Shown: positions 47,376 through 58,673 of the stretch, one piece after another
Layout of the letters: every line of letters begins with the position of its first letter
Numbering within the stretch: the stretch's first letter is position 1
Position numbers and translations under genes: made by a program
The notes under the pieces: model-generated
Seen by the model: only the letters and a program-made list of their open reading frames with translations
The model's database searches: none
Told to the model about the DNA's origin: nothing
Origin: Diadema setosum
Taxonomy: Eukaryota > Echinodermata > Echinoidea > Diadematoida > Diadematidae
Assembly (NCBI RefSeq): GCF_964275005.1
Contig: NC_092705.1
Location: 23,557,480 to 23,621,479, forward strand
Length of the DNA stretch: 64,000 nucleotides
Direction of reading: 5' to 3'

Positions 47376-47492
47376 TCCGTTCTCTTAAGGTACTTATTGT
47401 GACGCCACAAAGACTATTTGAAAGCAAGTAAAGTATCGAGTGCGATAAGGGACTATTATGTTTTGTGTTTTGTTTCTTCCTTCTTCATGCAG

Positions 47493-47572
47493 TTCGGAAA
47501 ACAAGCAAAGGGCCAAGTTAGAGTGTTTCTGAATAGCAACAGAGAAGGAGGTGCTTTTCAAATCAACGAAAG
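47493..47572 (+). CDS. ARC: ADP-ribosyl cyclase, exon 4
   Basis: Encodes residues 215 to the first two bases of codon 241. The acceptor is TTCATGCAG|TTC after a pyrimidine tract, and the donor is AAAG|GTGAAT. The peptide FGKQAKGQVRVFLNSNREG matches the family stretch that begins at CD38 FAEAACDVVHVMLNGS, a beta-strand region after the second catalytic Trp. The extra CD38 cysteine (C201) is absent, as in Aplysia. Only 80 bases long, it is recognised from its phase and family match and not from length. Confidence 0.92.
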
Positions 47573-48084
47573 GTGAATATACACTTTAGAGATTGTATTC
47601 GACAGGGCAGTGTAGTCAGACATCGTCATTACAGTACTGTATCTATCATTCCCGCTGTTACTGAAGGCGTTATAAAACATTTACGCTTTGATACGCTCGC
47701 TGTTATTATATGATCTTTTTCATGACTACAATTAATCTACCAGGACATTATCTGCTATTTCTTGACATTTTTTTTTTACGGTCTTCTTTTCTTTTTGTAT
47801 TTTGCTGATATTTGAAATCCATGCGTATTTTGCTAAAGTAGTGTTTTTTCATAAAAAATCAACTTTGCCTCTATGAAACAAAAGAAATTTACGTACATTT
47901 CAGAATCGTACATCATTTTGGTATGGAAATACTTTGATTTTTTTTTTTTTGTGGATGTGTATGTGCTTGATTGAGTGTGTCTGATCATAGGACAGGAAAT
48001 CCGACTAGGCAATGTATCTCAGCTTATTTTCTGTATACCTTTCACATTTTGTGCCTTCATGGTCTGAAAACGTTTTGCTTACAG
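47573..48084 (+). other. ARC: Intron 4 (512 bp)
   Basis: GT-AG, phase 2. No feature seen apart from T runs. Confidence 0.9.
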
Positions 48085-48177
48085 CTACTTTGCACAGTAC
48101 GAGCTGGTCAACATGCCCGCTGCAGAGGTCGATACAGTGAACATATATCTTGTAACTGACTTGGAAAAACAGTTCGG
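48085..48177 (+). CDS. ARC: ADP-ribosyl cyclase, exon 5 (catalytic glutamate)
   Basis: Encodes residues 241-272. The acceptor is TTGCTTACAG|CTAC and the donor is TTCGG|GTAAGT. SYFAQYELVNM aligns with SFFGKYELPNL of Aplysia and with STFGSVEVHNL of CD38, so E247 is the catalytic glutamate (CD38 E226, Aplysia E179). The peptide after it, VDTVNIYLVTDLEKQFG, fits the strand and turn leading to the next family cysteine. The phase-2 junctions at both ends restore Ser241 and Gly272 exactly. Confidence 0.94.
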
Positions 48178-48614
48178 GTAAGTATATCGAGAATTATTAT
48201 TGTCTTCAACATGTTGATAGACTTTCCCTCTCCCCCCCCCCCCCCCCTCTCTCTCTCTCTCTCTTTCACACACTTCGCTAAATACCAAACGTGAGCAATA
48301 GCAGTATTTACTTCAGCCACTGAAAAAAAAAAAAGTTTTATTGTGTGTGTGTCTTTTTTAATATTACGTGAAAAATTCTGCAACAGTCTGATATTTTTAC
48401 TATTTGGGTGGATTGATTTTATTCCCACATAAACAAAACAAAACATGAATTCTTGAAGTGATGAAACTCCCTGTATTTCTTTCTCTTAGTTGCTGATCAA
48501 TTCAATGACAATAATTGTTGCATTTTGAACTCGTTGTCTGTTCATTTGCATTGTTTTTCTGTATTTGTGTATATGCATAGTGCTATAATATTTTCATAAT
48601 TCTTTTTATCACAG
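48178..48614 (+). other. ARC: Intron 5 (437 bp)
   Basis: GT-AG, phase 2. It begins with a C run followed by a (CT)n run (48232-48266). Nothing else was recognised. Confidence 0.9.
48232..48266. repeat. C run followed by (CT)n
   Basis: Sixteen C then ten CT units in intron 5. Confidence 0.95.
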
Positions 48615-48701
48615 TGATAACTGTTCCTCACCATCGATTGAATCTTTTCGGGATATATTGAACAGTAGACGGCTGAATTATCAGTGCTTCGATCAACCAA
48701 G
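48615..48701 (+). CDS. ARC: ADP-ribosyl cyclase, exon 6
   Basis: Encodes residues 272-301. The acceptor is TTTATCACAG|TGAT and the donor is CCAAG|GTACGT. The peptide GDNCSSPSIESFRDI followed by LNYQC matches CD38 DLCQDPTIKELESI and IQFSC. C275 and C296 are the pair equivalent to CD38 C254 and C275, and N274 is in a sequon (N-C-S). The exon ends in codon 301 with two bases, so any following exon must start in the matching phase. Two candidate acceptors do so: the one used by exon 7 and one at 53427. Confidence 0.94.
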
Positions 48702-49909
48702 GTACGTGAACATCAATCGGACATTAAAAGAAAAATGAAAATATTTTGCTGTAGCAGAATGAGAGAATCTGATAACTAAACGTGAAAAGAAAATGGAGGT
48801 TTCCTAAGCGGTATAGTTATTTTTATGTTACTTTGAAGACCTTTTTCCTATGGAATAAACACGCGAATGATTAAATTAATTTAGCTGCAAACCTAAAAAG
48901 ACAGGTTTCGATTTTATGATGGTGTGAGGTCACGAGAATTGATAAACTGCATGTTTCCAACCGTTGTGTTATCATGTGTTGACAGAAGAAGGATACAAAA
49001 TTTCAACCAGAGAAACGCAACTAAACGGAATAATCAGTGAACGCTTTTTCTTCATACCCTTTTCCCTGTATGAAACTGTCCATGATTTTGAAGAGTAATT
49101 CAAATTCAACACTAGTTGAACATGTTGTGTCGTTTCATTCATTTATCACGTTTGCTGCTCAGTATTGGATTATACACACACCTTGCTTTGACGATGTTTG
49201 ACGTCAATAGCTGTTTGTAATTTGGGTCGCCTGTCGGTCCTTGAAGCCTGAGGGCTGCAGTTCAAGAACCAGAGTGACCTCCGTTTTCTTCTTGCACTTG
49301 AAAAGGGTATCCGGGTATCTTATTACAAGAAGCTGCTCATCGTTCAACTTCCTCGAAAAAAAAAAAATCAACCTACAAAATATGACATCGTTTGACATTA
49401 TTTCGGCCTTACACGTGCTGCTGTATTTTTCAAGTATTTATTTGTTTATTTATTTATTTATTTGCTTCTGTTGTCTCTCGTTCCATTGTTTGTTTACTTA
49501 GCTACCTGGCTGCAATAATGATAGCACTGGAGAAGTCGACTAACACTGCGTGGCAAAATGAAAACTATTATAGTAGAGGCTAACCATTAAATGATGATAA
49601 ATCATTATCAATCATCATCAAGTGGTCATTCCTTTAGTACCGAAAAGTTCTCCCCTTTAACATAGGCATTACGTTCTGCAAGAAAATCAAGTTTGTTTGT
49701 TTCTTTTTGTTTGTTTAATGTAGCTCTATTATTAGCTTTCAAATTTAAACAAGAATAAATTGTATTTATTATAATGGTACGTTTATGATGCACCATCTTC
49801 TCGGCGGCCATCAAGGCGCAGGTCCGTATGTCCGTTTCCCCCCTTTTATTACGACCCTCTAGGTTTCTAATTTGCACAGTGACTGCCGTGGTATTATCAT
49901 TACAGTATA

Positions 49910-50716
49910 CTCTCCGCGTAATCGGGTATCGCTTAAACGGGTACTCCGTTTAATTGGGTTATAATGTCAGAGACAGTTCCAATGCACATTAAAATTACCT
50001 GATAATCGGGTTGCCTCTCTGCATAAATGGGTAAATAATTTTCTTCTACTCTAATTTCTAACCACATTTTATTGCATATATACAACTTTAAGAAATCATG
50101 CATGTCAAATTTCCCACGGCTAATCGCATTCTCTGCTTACTTTGCAAAGAAGACCGATCATTTGGGGAGTGATTAAACATGAAAACACATGTACACGTAC
50201 CGACTTGCCACACGAAAACGAACATTACACAACTGGCTCTCACAATTGCATAGACAGACAGGAGTTGAACACACTTGCGCTCCTCCCTTGCTCCTCAACA
50301 ACATTCACAATACGAGAAGTTTGCAACGAAAATCAGGCCATGCACCAACTCCATAATTTTGCTTTTCCCCAGTCACTTCTCGAAAAGTAACCCGACGTTC
50401 TACGTGACTAGTGCACGCAAAGAGTTAGCGAGGAGTCTATAGTCAAACGACAAAGTTTTCTGAAGACATATTTGTCCATAAAAAGTGTGTAAATTATTGC
50501 TCGTGACTGAGCAAGTGTCAGGTATGTATAATGTGCCGTGCAAGCACGCCTGTTAAGCATACAGTGGAGGTGTTTGGTGCAGTGTACAATGCATGTAAAT
50601 ACACATTGTGTACAATGTATGTCAATTGTGAATGAGACGTGTTCTTCTGCTAATTGGGTACTCCGCGTAATCGGGTAAGAAACGCTCTGCCCGAGCCTAC
50701 GCGATTATGCGGAGAG
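49910..50716. mobile_element. TA-bounded inverted-repeat element, pogo/Tigger-like ends
   Basis: CTCTCCGCGTAATCGGGTA at the left and the near inverse of CTCTCCGCATAATCGCGTA at the right, each next to TA. Subterminal TACTCCG...TAATTGGGT strings repeat the motif. The interior frame (50142-50390) is not convincingly a transposase. Confidence 0.65.
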
Positions 50717-51067
50717 TAAGTTTCAAGTTTCAAGTTTCAAGTTTATTTAACCAATTCATTAAACATTTGACATTTACTGTATTATTATTACTCTTTTTTT
50801 TTTCTTCTTTTTTTTTTGGGGGGGGGGGGACATTTCAAATATCTGGCACGTCATCCACGGTAATAACGTCCTGTCACGTTTGCCCATTCCGTCCCCCGCG
50901 TTATCTCACGCCCATCACGTTTTGTCAACGGTGGCCTGAAACGTGAGTGCAGGTGCGGCCGCCGGGAACATGGTGTAAACATAGTATATCTATTTTATTC
51001 TTGTAGGTCTCTAGTGTGTGATGGAAGAATTAAAAGTAGCACATAATTGATTGAGTTCTAATATTAA

Positions 51068-52094
51068 AGATAATATAAAGTTTTGGTATTACCTCAAAAG
51101 TTTCCCTGAATTTCCTTGTCTTAGTTTGTGTTTCAGGTTAAAGTACCTTTCATATAACTAACATTGTGAGACTTACTCGCCCCAAAGTGCTCTCATGTCT
51201 TAGTAATCATTCAATAATGGTTTCGTACCAGAACCGCCGCCGTACGACGGCGGCGAGGTATGTACACGTATTGTGCGAGATAACTGCGACCAGCAGCGTG
51301 CAGCCCCATACGCATACTGTGTAGCTAACTGCGACCAGCAGCCCCATACGCATAGCTAAATGGGGCTTCGCATTGTAGCTTACAGGATCATGACAGATTT
51401 AGTATCGCGGGTAAATATCAACTTAAAATCCAAAAATTTCTTCAATTTGAAGACTTACCAGTTAAGTTGAAGTATTGAAAACAGGCTTTGGGCAACGTTT
51501 GGTTTTGCCAATAGTCCCTTTCTGTTCGAATTGATGACTGAATGTGACTCGGTCGAGAGGACCTTGGGAGAGCTACACTGAATTGACGGCCAGCGCATGC
51601 GCACACAAACATCTTATCCGTTCATGGATTTGAAATTTGTTCGCATGTGATGTGTGCGTATGCGCTGGTCGTAGTAATCAGTGTATGTAGCTCTCCCAAG
51701 GTCCTCTCGACAGAGTCACATTCAGTCATCAATTCGAACAGAAAGGGACTATTGGCAGAACCAAACGTTAACCGAAGCCTGTTTTCAAGACTTCAACTTA
51801 ATTGGTAAGTCTTCAAATTGAAGAATTTTGTGGATTTTAAGTTGATATTTACCCGCGATACTAATTCTGTCATGATCCTGAATGCTACAATGCGAAGCCC
51901 CATTACGCTATGCGTGTGGGGCTGCTGGTCGCTATGCGTATGGGGCTGCTGGTCGCAGTTAATTGCATGATTACTAAGAAATGAGAGCACTTTGGGGCGA
52001 GTAAGTCTCACAGTGTTAGTTATATGATAGATACTTTGACCTGAAACACGGAAATTCAGTGAAACTTTTGAGGTACCAAAACTTTTTATTATCT
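51068..52094. mobile_element. 1.03 kb TTAA-bounded near-perfect hairpin element
   Basis: TTAA at 51064-51067 and 52095-52098. The ends are AGATAATATAAAG and the inverse of AGATAATAAAAAG. The arms (about 510 bases each) are inverse copies with few differences up to a loop near 51607-51650. Each arm has tandem copies of a CAGCAGCCCCATACGCAT-type unit. The left arm has an extra GC-rich hairpin, CGCCGCCGT-ACG-ACGGCGGCG (51235-51255). Confidence 0.85.
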
Positions 52095-52865
52095 TTAACT
52101 AGCGTAGACTTTTTTTTTCAATGGCAATGCCATAAAACTTTACCGCGACAAGCATTTGTGTCATCACTGATACATGTAACTGCTAGTTTGCTCATGTGAT
52201 CATCAATGTATAAAGTGCTATAAATAATGCAGAGGAGACTTAATGTGCGGGTACATGCTTATAATATTCTCTTATTGTGTTCATTAAGTATATCACTCCC
52301 ATCTGCAAAACGTCCATGTACAGCGTCGGCAGTATTTCGTATCAAATGGTTTACACAATTACTGAAATGGTCGGTGATTGGTCAAACTGCAATCGTCTGA
52401 TTAATGTAGAGAGGATAGAAATCGTTATATTGCGAGGAGGGACGTCACGTCAAGGTATGATTCCAATATCTGACTGGCTCCCGACGGGACTGGAATAAAA
52501 TGATTTGTATTCTAGAATATTTACATCGTTTATAACGTGACAAATTGTTTAGTGTATCGTTGTAATATGACACTTGACAGCCAGATACGTTTTCCCCTCG
52601 AGACAAAGTTATTTTCCCCAGCGCTTCGCGTTTTCGCAAAATAATACATGAACGTGCAAAACCAACATTCGCATGCATTGATTTTACGCGAAGACTCAAA
52701 ATAGGTGAAACGGGTCAACCTAGTCAATTTTGCGTCTCCGTATTTCTAAAAGAATAATTATTCTTCTGTATAATCTATTCTTAAGATTGGAATTAAGAAA
52801 CCAAAGAGAAATTTTGTTTTTAGCAGTTTTTCTATAACATTTTTGTATAGAAGTGTGGTTAGATT

Positions 52866-53296
52866 ATATTAAATGGGTTAGTCAAATATTGGTTAGTGAT
52901 TGGCTAAACACAGTCACGTGATGGAGGAACATTGGTTATGTTCGCCCATGGGAGAACATTTTTGTAATGTTCTCCCTCCTTGGTTCTCCCATGGGAAAAC
53001 ATTTTCACGTAACAAATGACAGAAGGACCCGCGCGCACACAGTGAATTTCGCTCTGCGCGAGCGATCGAGTGCGTTGTGCTAGTGGTTGACGTTGATGTA
53101 TTTGACGTAGGCCTATATATTATATAATATAACAGATGATGACTTTTTGTTGTCGGGAACATGTACCAAACGTTCCACCCTCAGGGTTTGAAATGCTATT
53201 TCGACTCGGGACTTATAACCTCCCTCAATAGCATTTCAAACCCTTCGGGTATAGAACATTCGGTATGTTCCCTCCACCGCCAGTCATCATCTATAT
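52866..53296. mobile_element. GATGATGACTGG foldback family, copy 2 (inverted)
   Basis: The reverse complement matches 31745-32110 in order. It adds a CCCATGGGAGAACATTTTTG stretch absent from copy 1 and has lost half of the apex (TTTCGACTCGGGA only, about 53199-53211). Confidence 0.7.
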
Positions 53297-53426
53297 AATG
53301 TAAAATCCTATACGCACTCCTCAATTTCAACTCTCATAATTTTTGAAAAAGAAAAATAATGCTACTGCTTTGAAAATTCGTATTAGCAATGGATACAACA
53401 TGTTAATAGAATATGCTTTATTTCAG

Positions 53427-53567
53427 CTTTGAAAATAATCTTTTTATTGCTGTTCCTATAAATGATGGATGTCAAACATCCTGTTTTCCCAATTCATCGC
53501 ACTGCCAGCCCGGCTTGGTATTATTTAGTGTTCGAATAGACCCTAAACTCCGAGGCCTCTTTTCTAG
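53427..53567 (+). other. ARC: Candidate cassette or alternative terminal exon in intron 6
   Basis: TTTATTTCAG|C (acceptor) and TCTAG|GTACAC (donor) bound 141 bases that are open in exactly the phase left by exon 6. Inclusion would keep exon 7 in frame and add 47 residues with three cysteines between R301 and D302. If the donor is not used, the frame runs on to a TAG at 53677 and gives a different C-terminus without the GPI-type tail. It does not align convincingly with the family, which needs exon 7 directly after exon 6, so it may be chance. Confidence 0.25.
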
Positions 53568-53682
53568 GTACACACTTGTCCAAAGTGTGTGTCCCCCCCC
53601 CCCCCATTTATTTTGTAAAGGCACCTTCCCTTTTGGGAATTCCTGGATCTGCCCCTGCCCCCCCCCCCCCCATGTTTAGAAA

Positions 53683-53881
53683 GTTAAAGGCAAATTCTGA
53701 AAGAATAGACTTCAAGCTTTAACAATTAATCATACATAACTCAATGCTAATGGACTCTTCTAACCTATCTAAACACGACTTTTTGTTGGTTTTGTGATGC
53801 AAGGTCACACATTATATCTTTTGGAAAATAGATTATGTCTCCCGCGGGGATGTCAATTGTTACATAATATTGCACCTTTAA
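53683..53881. mobile_element. Possible TTAA element fragment
   Basis: GTTAAAGGCAAATTC at the left and TGCACCTTTAA at the right resemble the ends of family D. Little interior symmetry remains. Confidence 0.35.
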
Positions 53882-53961
53882 ATAGGCAATACCTGTGTGT
53901 AAGTGACCTTGGAGTCACTGGTTATCTCTAACCCATCTTGATTTCTGTGTTTGCTAAATAG

Positions 53962-54166
53962 GGATGTACTCCATCTCCTGTGCGTGGATGGGAACGGATC
54001 ATCCGACTGCATGCTCAAACAAGATGTGCAACATACGCGGCCGACAGAGGTCGCCCCACAAACAACCGATTCCGCACGATCTCTCCACGAACGACGATGG
54101 TCATGGTCTTTGTTCCTCGCCTCGACAGCTTTTGCCGTTTGCATCCCTTTTCCGCGTTTCTCATAG
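53962..54166 (+). CDS. ARC: ADP-ribosyl cyclase, exon 7 (C-terminus, GPI-type tail)
   Basis: Last coding exon, residues 301-368 and stop TAG (54164-54166). The acceptor is TGCTAAATAG|GGAT. RDVLHLLCVDGNGSSDCMLK aligns with PRAVLFLLCSDNPNAREC of Aplysia. C308 and C317 complete the ten family cysteines, and N312 is in a sequon. After a polar spacer (320-346) comes a hydrophobic run, residues 347-364 (WSWSLFLAS then TAFAVCIPF), ending four residues before the stop. That is the layout of a GPI-attachment signal, with a plausible attachment site among S338-S341. GPI-anchored members are known (CD157/BST1 and some echinoderm cyclases). The polypyrimidine tract before this acceptor is weak, so alternative ends are possible. 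Confidence 0.9.
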
Positions 54167-54249
54167 CATTTCACCATTCTATCTTATCGGTGCGTTGGTA
54201 TTATATCTTACTCTTTTCTCTCTCTCTCTATCACTATCTATCTGTCTGC

Positions 54250-54281
<32 letters not shown>

Positions 54282-54655
54282 ATCTTCCTTTGCTTTCTCA
54301 CTCCAAATCCGCCAATGTTATTATTACACCGGTGTGTCGTCTCGAGATAAATCCATGCTGTGGTTGTTCTTCTCGCCTTTTTAAACAGAAAGTAGGAATG
54401 AGTGAAGTAGAATGCCATGCTGCCTTCTTTTCAATTGCTGTTCACTGTCTTACCTTGATGGCCCGCCCATTTAAAGTGGCCAGCATGTGTGGTCAGTGTC
54501 CAATACAGGCAGACGTGTTTACGTGTTGCTGCTTATGTACAAAAAGTTGTGATATCATCTATTAGAAACACGGCCGCACAATCGTGTTTATGAAGTCGAA
54601 ATGAATACACACTTTCGAAACAGCACCTAATAAAGAGTTAAAGTGTTCGTTACGG
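54167..54655 (+). other. ARC: Putative 3' UTR of the cyclase gene
   Basis: Follows the stop codon. It contains a pyrimidine-rich stretch and a (TCTA)n microsatellite at about 54235-54282. The first good polyadenylation signal is AATAAA at 54629-54634, followed by a GT- and T-rich stretch at 54643-54690. The 3' end is inferred from the signal only. Confidence 0.5.
54235..54282. repeat. (TCTA)n microsatellite in the 3' UTR
   Basis: About eight perfect TATC units plus imperfect ones. Confidence 0.95.
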
Positions 54656-54689
54656 TATCGTGCTTTTTTTTTTTCTTTTTTTTTTCTAG

Positions 54690-57600
54690 TACTCGGGTTG
54701 CGAGACTGCTAGTACTCGGGTTGCGAGACTGCTAGTACTCGTGAGCTGATAATACCATGTCCATCTACAACCTGCACTGGGGGACTCCGTTCACTCATTA
54801 AAACTTACCCCTAGTGTAATATCCCCTGGGCCCTGTTTCTTAAAGCTGTTCGTAAAGTTGCGCATGACTGTAAGAACGACTGGAATATGAAGCGTTGGTG
54901 TGCCCATTTTTTCCCTTACGTTTTAACAAAGTACGACTTTATAATATTCATCTATGTTGGAGCATAAAATACGCTATCAACTAAAAACATGTGTTAACAT
55001 GTAATAATAATCATTATCATCTGCAAATTTCAGCTTTAGCTCTTGAAATTAACAATGCTTGGGAAACGCAGTTGGCTTACCATACTAAGTTGTTCGTAAA
55101 GTCGTGCGTAACTTTACGAATAGCTAACAGATCGACCAGGTCCGCACGATTCGATTGACTGATTTGCATACTGTATATCCTCCCAGGTCAGTTTACTGGT
55201 ATAGTCATAGATAGGCATAGCAACGTCTGCACGCCTGTGCCATTAAAAATCATCCGGCCATGAACATTGGTGGTGATGAAGAAAACAATATTCGGGCAAG
55301 CAAACATTTGCAGCCTCCAAAGGTGATAGTGAGAGAGTTAATACGTTACAAAAGTAAAGTCTAGTAAACACGTAAGTTGATACCGAGAACAGATATCTAA
55401 TTCAAAGCTTCTGCTACAACTTTACATCTTGACCGTGCTGAGGGGGCGATGTCAAACACGTCATGTTTACCCGATATGATCCACTGTGTTCTGTAACCCG
55501 ATACCTGGCCCAATACTGAGATGTTAATCGTAAAGGATGTTCCAAACACCAGAAACGTCATTCATGGCATGCTCTACGCACAATGTTTACGCGCTTGAAA
55601 GAAGATTGTGTATATTATATACCCTTGCTCACTGCTTCAGTTGACAGTTTGTGAAACAAATTATTTTTCTGTTAAAATAATGATGTTTTAAAACGTGAGG
55701 TAAATGAATGGTACCCGTATACCCGGAACGGTTGTGTCAGTAATAAATTAATACAAAACAAATAATCGCAGGTGCCGCCTTCTTTCCGTCACACCATTGT
55801 TACGTAACTCTAACGAGGCACGTAAAAATGCTACATGTATATCATCCATGTACACATCTCGAACAAGTCGTTCCAAAATACCATCACTGTTTGGATGGTG
55901 ACTGAAAGGCAACGTAGTGTCTGTGTCCATATTATTGCATTAACCCATCTCTCAAATCCTGGATAAATTTTGCTGCATAAGTTATCATGTCGTCATCACT
56001 GGGTAGTCTGGTAGGACTACGAGTTGATTCAAACGGAATCAAAATACATTGTAATGCCCAAACTGAGATCTTCCTACTAGAAATTGTTTATAGGAATATT
56101 TTACTTGTTGCACTAGCTGGGTCACCAACTATTTCTGACAGGGTTTCTTATAAGTATAGAGTGGTGTCGTAGAAAAAGAAATGAAACTGATAGTAATAGA
56201 ACGTAATCCACGTAATCAAGGACCTGATTAAAAAAAAAATGAATGAATGAAATGCTTAGAAAAATGGACGTAATTGACCTTTCTACCTCTCTTCCGCGAT
56301 ATCCATCTCTCCCTCTCCCTTTTTTTCCTCTCTCTCTCACTCTCTATCTTTCCCTCTTTACCCCCCCCCCCCCCTCTTTATTCCTGGTCTTTTGTCTGGC
56401 CTCGCGACTGAAGTTTATATTCCACGCCGCGCGACTAAAGTCAAGACTAGCTCGTGGGGAACGGTCGAGAACTACTGAAGCTTGCGGTTTATGCGCGCAA
56501 CTCGTGTCGTCAGCGAAGGCACTCTTTCGCCGCTATTTTCGAATAAGACGAACACGAGTATGGAATATACACCTGGGCCAAAGGGTCTTTATTTTAAAAG
56601 GCTAGTTCATTGTTTATTCAGTGTCTCTATGTGCCAAACGTTAATTGCAAAAAGAAGCAAGTGAATAGTAACTGTAAAGTTGTATTTTGGTATATTGTTA
56701 AATATGCGATAAATACCGCAATGCAATAATCATATGGGGAAAAAAAGAAAGAAAGAAGAAGATAATTATGTGTTCAGGTATCAAGAAACCGATCACCGTC
56801 AATCATGTTTGATCACCGCCAATCACGTGGGACATCCAATAGATCGTTTGATCGTCGATGCGACTGGATTCGGTTAGTGTAAGTTGGTGAAGATGTTGAC
56901 CGAGTGTGATACAGCAGCTGCTTGAGTTAGAACCATACTGCGTAACCTAATGTACATAATATATTGCAGAATATACATGGTGTAAATACTTATAATCTAC
57001 TTTTGCACATTTTCAGCTACACTGTAAAATCTTAGAGCCAAATAATGATGTTTATTAGTGTACACTGTCATAAACCCCATACAATATTCTTTGTTCGAGT
57101 CGTTTTGGTTTTCTTTTTTCCTGTCTTGTGTGTACTGAGTTGCTGCTGATGTTTGCTCGTAGCCTTCTTACCCGTTTTAACTGAGATTAATGAGATACGT
57201 GACGTAGGCTCCTACGGTGGCGGTAGGTAATGACATGTTCATTTTTGCGTCTATTTCCTGCTGGAATTATGTTCACTTCCGGAAAATACGGTTGAATTTC
57301 ACATCTGTCTTCAGTTCTTCAAAAAGGGGCAAAGCTCCCTTTGGACTGATTTTCTCTAAATTGAGGGCATTGCCAACAGAATAATGCCTGATATCAAATC
57401 GGATGTAACTAATGTCATAGACATAATACTGAAACTTGCACAACTTCTTCCATACCGTTATTGGTTAAGAACGATTAAGATAATCTATTCTGGAACTTGT
57501 TCTGAATACGTGGACCGTATTATCTTCTGAATGGTCCCGTTCTGGACTTGACTTGATGATACGGGTTACAAACTGATCTATTTTGACTTAGTTTTAGCTG

Positions 57601-58310
57601 TGTTAGACAAAATTTGCCGGGAAAAAAAAAAAACAACATAATGTTACGTATGGTCATGGGTATAGGGGAAACGTAAAATCATTGCTGCTTGGTATAGGTA
57701 ATGATAAACATCGATAAAACAGTGTATCTCTCTGTAATAATCTTTGCAAGTAAGCCTGCTATCGTGGGCATCTGATGTACAGTAATTTATATAATGATAC
57801 CTCAGCATGAACTCGTGCTGACTAAACTGTGTTTTGTGCGCATCTATGTATTTTGATCTGTGCGCATGCGAGAGTGTGTGCGCTCATCGATATGGAAATT
57901 ATAATGAGCTGATTTTAGTCTTTATGTTCCTTTTATCCTGATCATCATTATACACAACAGTCAGTACAGTGTACTCCGAAACCCTTTGTTATCTTGATTT
58001 CTCCATCCATAGCGTTTCGTGAGCACTACTCGTGTGTCTACCTTGTGTTAAATGAATAGTGTCATTGTAATCGGTTGTACATTGATTTTTGTATCAAGTT
58101 GCCAGTGAATGACTTTAGTGACATTTGTAAATGATGCGTTTATTCTATTTATGATTGCATGAATAAATGAATTTCGCAACCAAATCCACGAAGATGCTTA
58201 TTGTCTCAAAATTCTTCCATGGAGTCTCGTGTGAAATCATGACGTGGTCTTGTCAAGTGAATGGTTACATATGTCTTTTAGCAGAAAATAACCTGAAATA
58301 CTTTTCTTTC
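54690..58310. other. Downstream DNA, no gene recognised
   Basis: Only the degraded GGGCCC element and a CpG-rich stretch at 56395-56560 stand out. TACTCGGGTTGCGAGACTGC is repeated in tandem at about 54693-54735. No exon is supported. Confidence 0.4.
54828..55125. mobile_element. GGGCCC-type MITE, degraded
   Basis: GGGCCCTGTTTCTTAAAG at the left; GTTCGTAAAGTTGCGCATGA recurs as GTTCGTAAAGTCGTGCGTAA and its inverse near 55090-55125. The right end is unclear. Confidence 0.45.
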
Positions 58311-58315
58311 ATTCC

Positions 58316-58351
<36 letters not shown>

Positions 58352-58425
58352 CATTATTATTATTATTATCATTATTATTATTATCATTATTATCATTATT
58401 ATTATCATCATCATCATTATTACTA
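58316..58425. repeat. (ATT)n microsatellite
   Basis: About 36 ATT/ATC triplets. Confidence 0.95.
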
Positions 58426-58673
58426 TATCGTTATGATAACTATAATGATTTCATTGTTATTGCTATCATTGTTCCCATCATTTGATATTAATTCATTTCA
58501 TTTTATACTAGCATTATTACCAGTGGAAGTAGCAGATTCAGTCGGAAAAGCAACAACCGCAGATTTTGCAGTTGCTCGTTATACTCTTACTATATTCTAA
58601 TTTAGTTTCTTTCACGATATAGTACGCGAGTAGATTTGTAGCATAATTTTTAAAAATGCAATATCAACCAAAT

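Larger units (their letters stand above)
43441..47492 (+). other. ARC: Intron 3 (4.05 kb)
   Basis: GT-AG, phase 0. It contains three foldback elements (43553-43949, 45641-46002, 46146-46748), an AT-rich satellite-like run (46749-46880), a G-tract/C-tract inverted repeat (47204-47375) and several long C or G runs. Between 44000 and 45600 I see nothing beyond a short perfect hairpin, AGGGCGTG-GTTAA-CACGCCCT at about 44488-44508. Confidence 0.9.
48702..53961 (+). other. ARC: Intron 6 (5.26 kb)
   Basis: GT-AG, phase 2. It holds a TA-bounded inverted-repeat element (49910-50716), the 1.03 kb TTAA hairpin (51068-52094), a copy of the GATGATGACT family (52866-53296) and the candidate extra exon at 53427. 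From 48730 to 49900 and 52110 to 52860 nothing was recognised. Confidence 0.88.

Noticed and set aside
52277-52498. 73-codon plus-strand frame
   Set aside because: No recognised motif and no suitable splice sites; probably chance within intron 6.
53980-54384. Frames of 128-134 codons in the other two readings
   Set aside because: Shadows of cyclase exon 7; the family match and splice phase fix the frame ending at 54166.
58316-58425. CRISPR-like regular repeat
   Set aside because: Plain (ATT)n microsatellite without spacers, in a eukaryotic genome.
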